A stretch of 64,000 nucleotides of DNA from Oasisia sp. SBJ-2009. Lineage: Eukaryota; Annelida; Polychaeta; Sabellida; Siboglinidae. Below, piece after piece: positions 63,872 to 64,000 of the stretch. Under the pieces are notes generated by a model. It was not told the DNA's origin, did no database searches, and was given only the letters and a program-made list of their open reading frames with translations. Position 1 is the stretch's first letter. Each line of letters begins with the position of its first letter. Both the position numbers and the translations under genes were made by a program. Location of the stretch: the NCBI GenBank assembly GCA_964017155.1, contig OZ024857.1, forward strand, positions 41,818,716 to 41,882,715. The letters are read 5' to 3'.

Positions 63872-64000
63872 GTTCGTTTCTTAGAAGTAATCTTTATGTT
63901 TCGGTTCAAAATGTATTGAATGGAAGAAAAACACAGTTAAAGGGCAAAGTTTAGAAATCTTCTGATACGATAATATACTGTTCGTAATATTAATTCATAT
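63872..64000. other. Start of the next intron, cut by the window end
   Basis: Follows the donor GGCAG|GTTCGT. No acceptor for the next kinase exon is visible before the end. Confidence 0.7.

Noticed and set aside
61171..61245. A tRNA gene
   Set aside because: A and B boxes are good, but the cloverleaf is imperfect and the same head is attached to the same non-tRNA body in several copies, so it is a SINE head.

Overview
The window is one stretch of an invertebrate nuclear genome holding the central part of a single giant muscle gene on the + strand: a twitchin (UNC-22/projectin family) protein. I could chain 60 exons (190 to 63871, about 9.3 kb of coding sequence, about 3,107 residues) by matching acceptors, donors and reading phase; the phase is continuous at every junction. 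Both ends are cut: immunoglobulin (Ig) domains should lie upstream, and the last exon stops inside the first strand of the protein kinase domain (…YYEIHEELGR).

Layout: one Ig domain (190-1633); a long disordered linker rich in Arg-Arg-x-Ser motifs (2146-12888); five Ig domains (15260-26726); then the fibronectin type III (Fn3)/Ig superrepeat in the order Fn-Fn-Ig, Fn-Fn-Ig, Fn-Fn-Fn-Ig, Fn-Fn-Ig, Fn-Fn-Fn-Ig-Ig, Fn-Fn-Ig-Ig, Fn (27386-62804); then a short pre-kinase segment and the kinase start (63410-63871). In total 14 Ig and 15 Fn3 domains are visible. As I recall, mussel (Mytilus) twitchin has 24 Ig, 15 Fn3 and one kinase, with a PKA-phosphorylated linker between the 7th and 8th Ig domains; this arrangement fits, so a mollusc is the best guess, although a related lophotrochozoan cannot be excluded. 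The protein would be a thick-filament-associated giant kinase in muscle; in molluscs phosphorylation of its linker by PKA releases catch tension.

The introns (about 85% of the window) are AT-rich and carry many tandem repeats (16- to 91-bp units), tRNA-derived SINEs, 3' ends of a non-LTR retrotransposon, and terminal-inverted-repeat MITEs. Several minisatellites begin exactly at a splice donor or run right up to a splice acceptor, and three of them multiply donor-like or acceptor-like strings. I found no second protein gene, no credible stand-alone RNA gene and no CRISPR. Long open frames through the minisatellites are by-products of units divisible by three or of low complexity.
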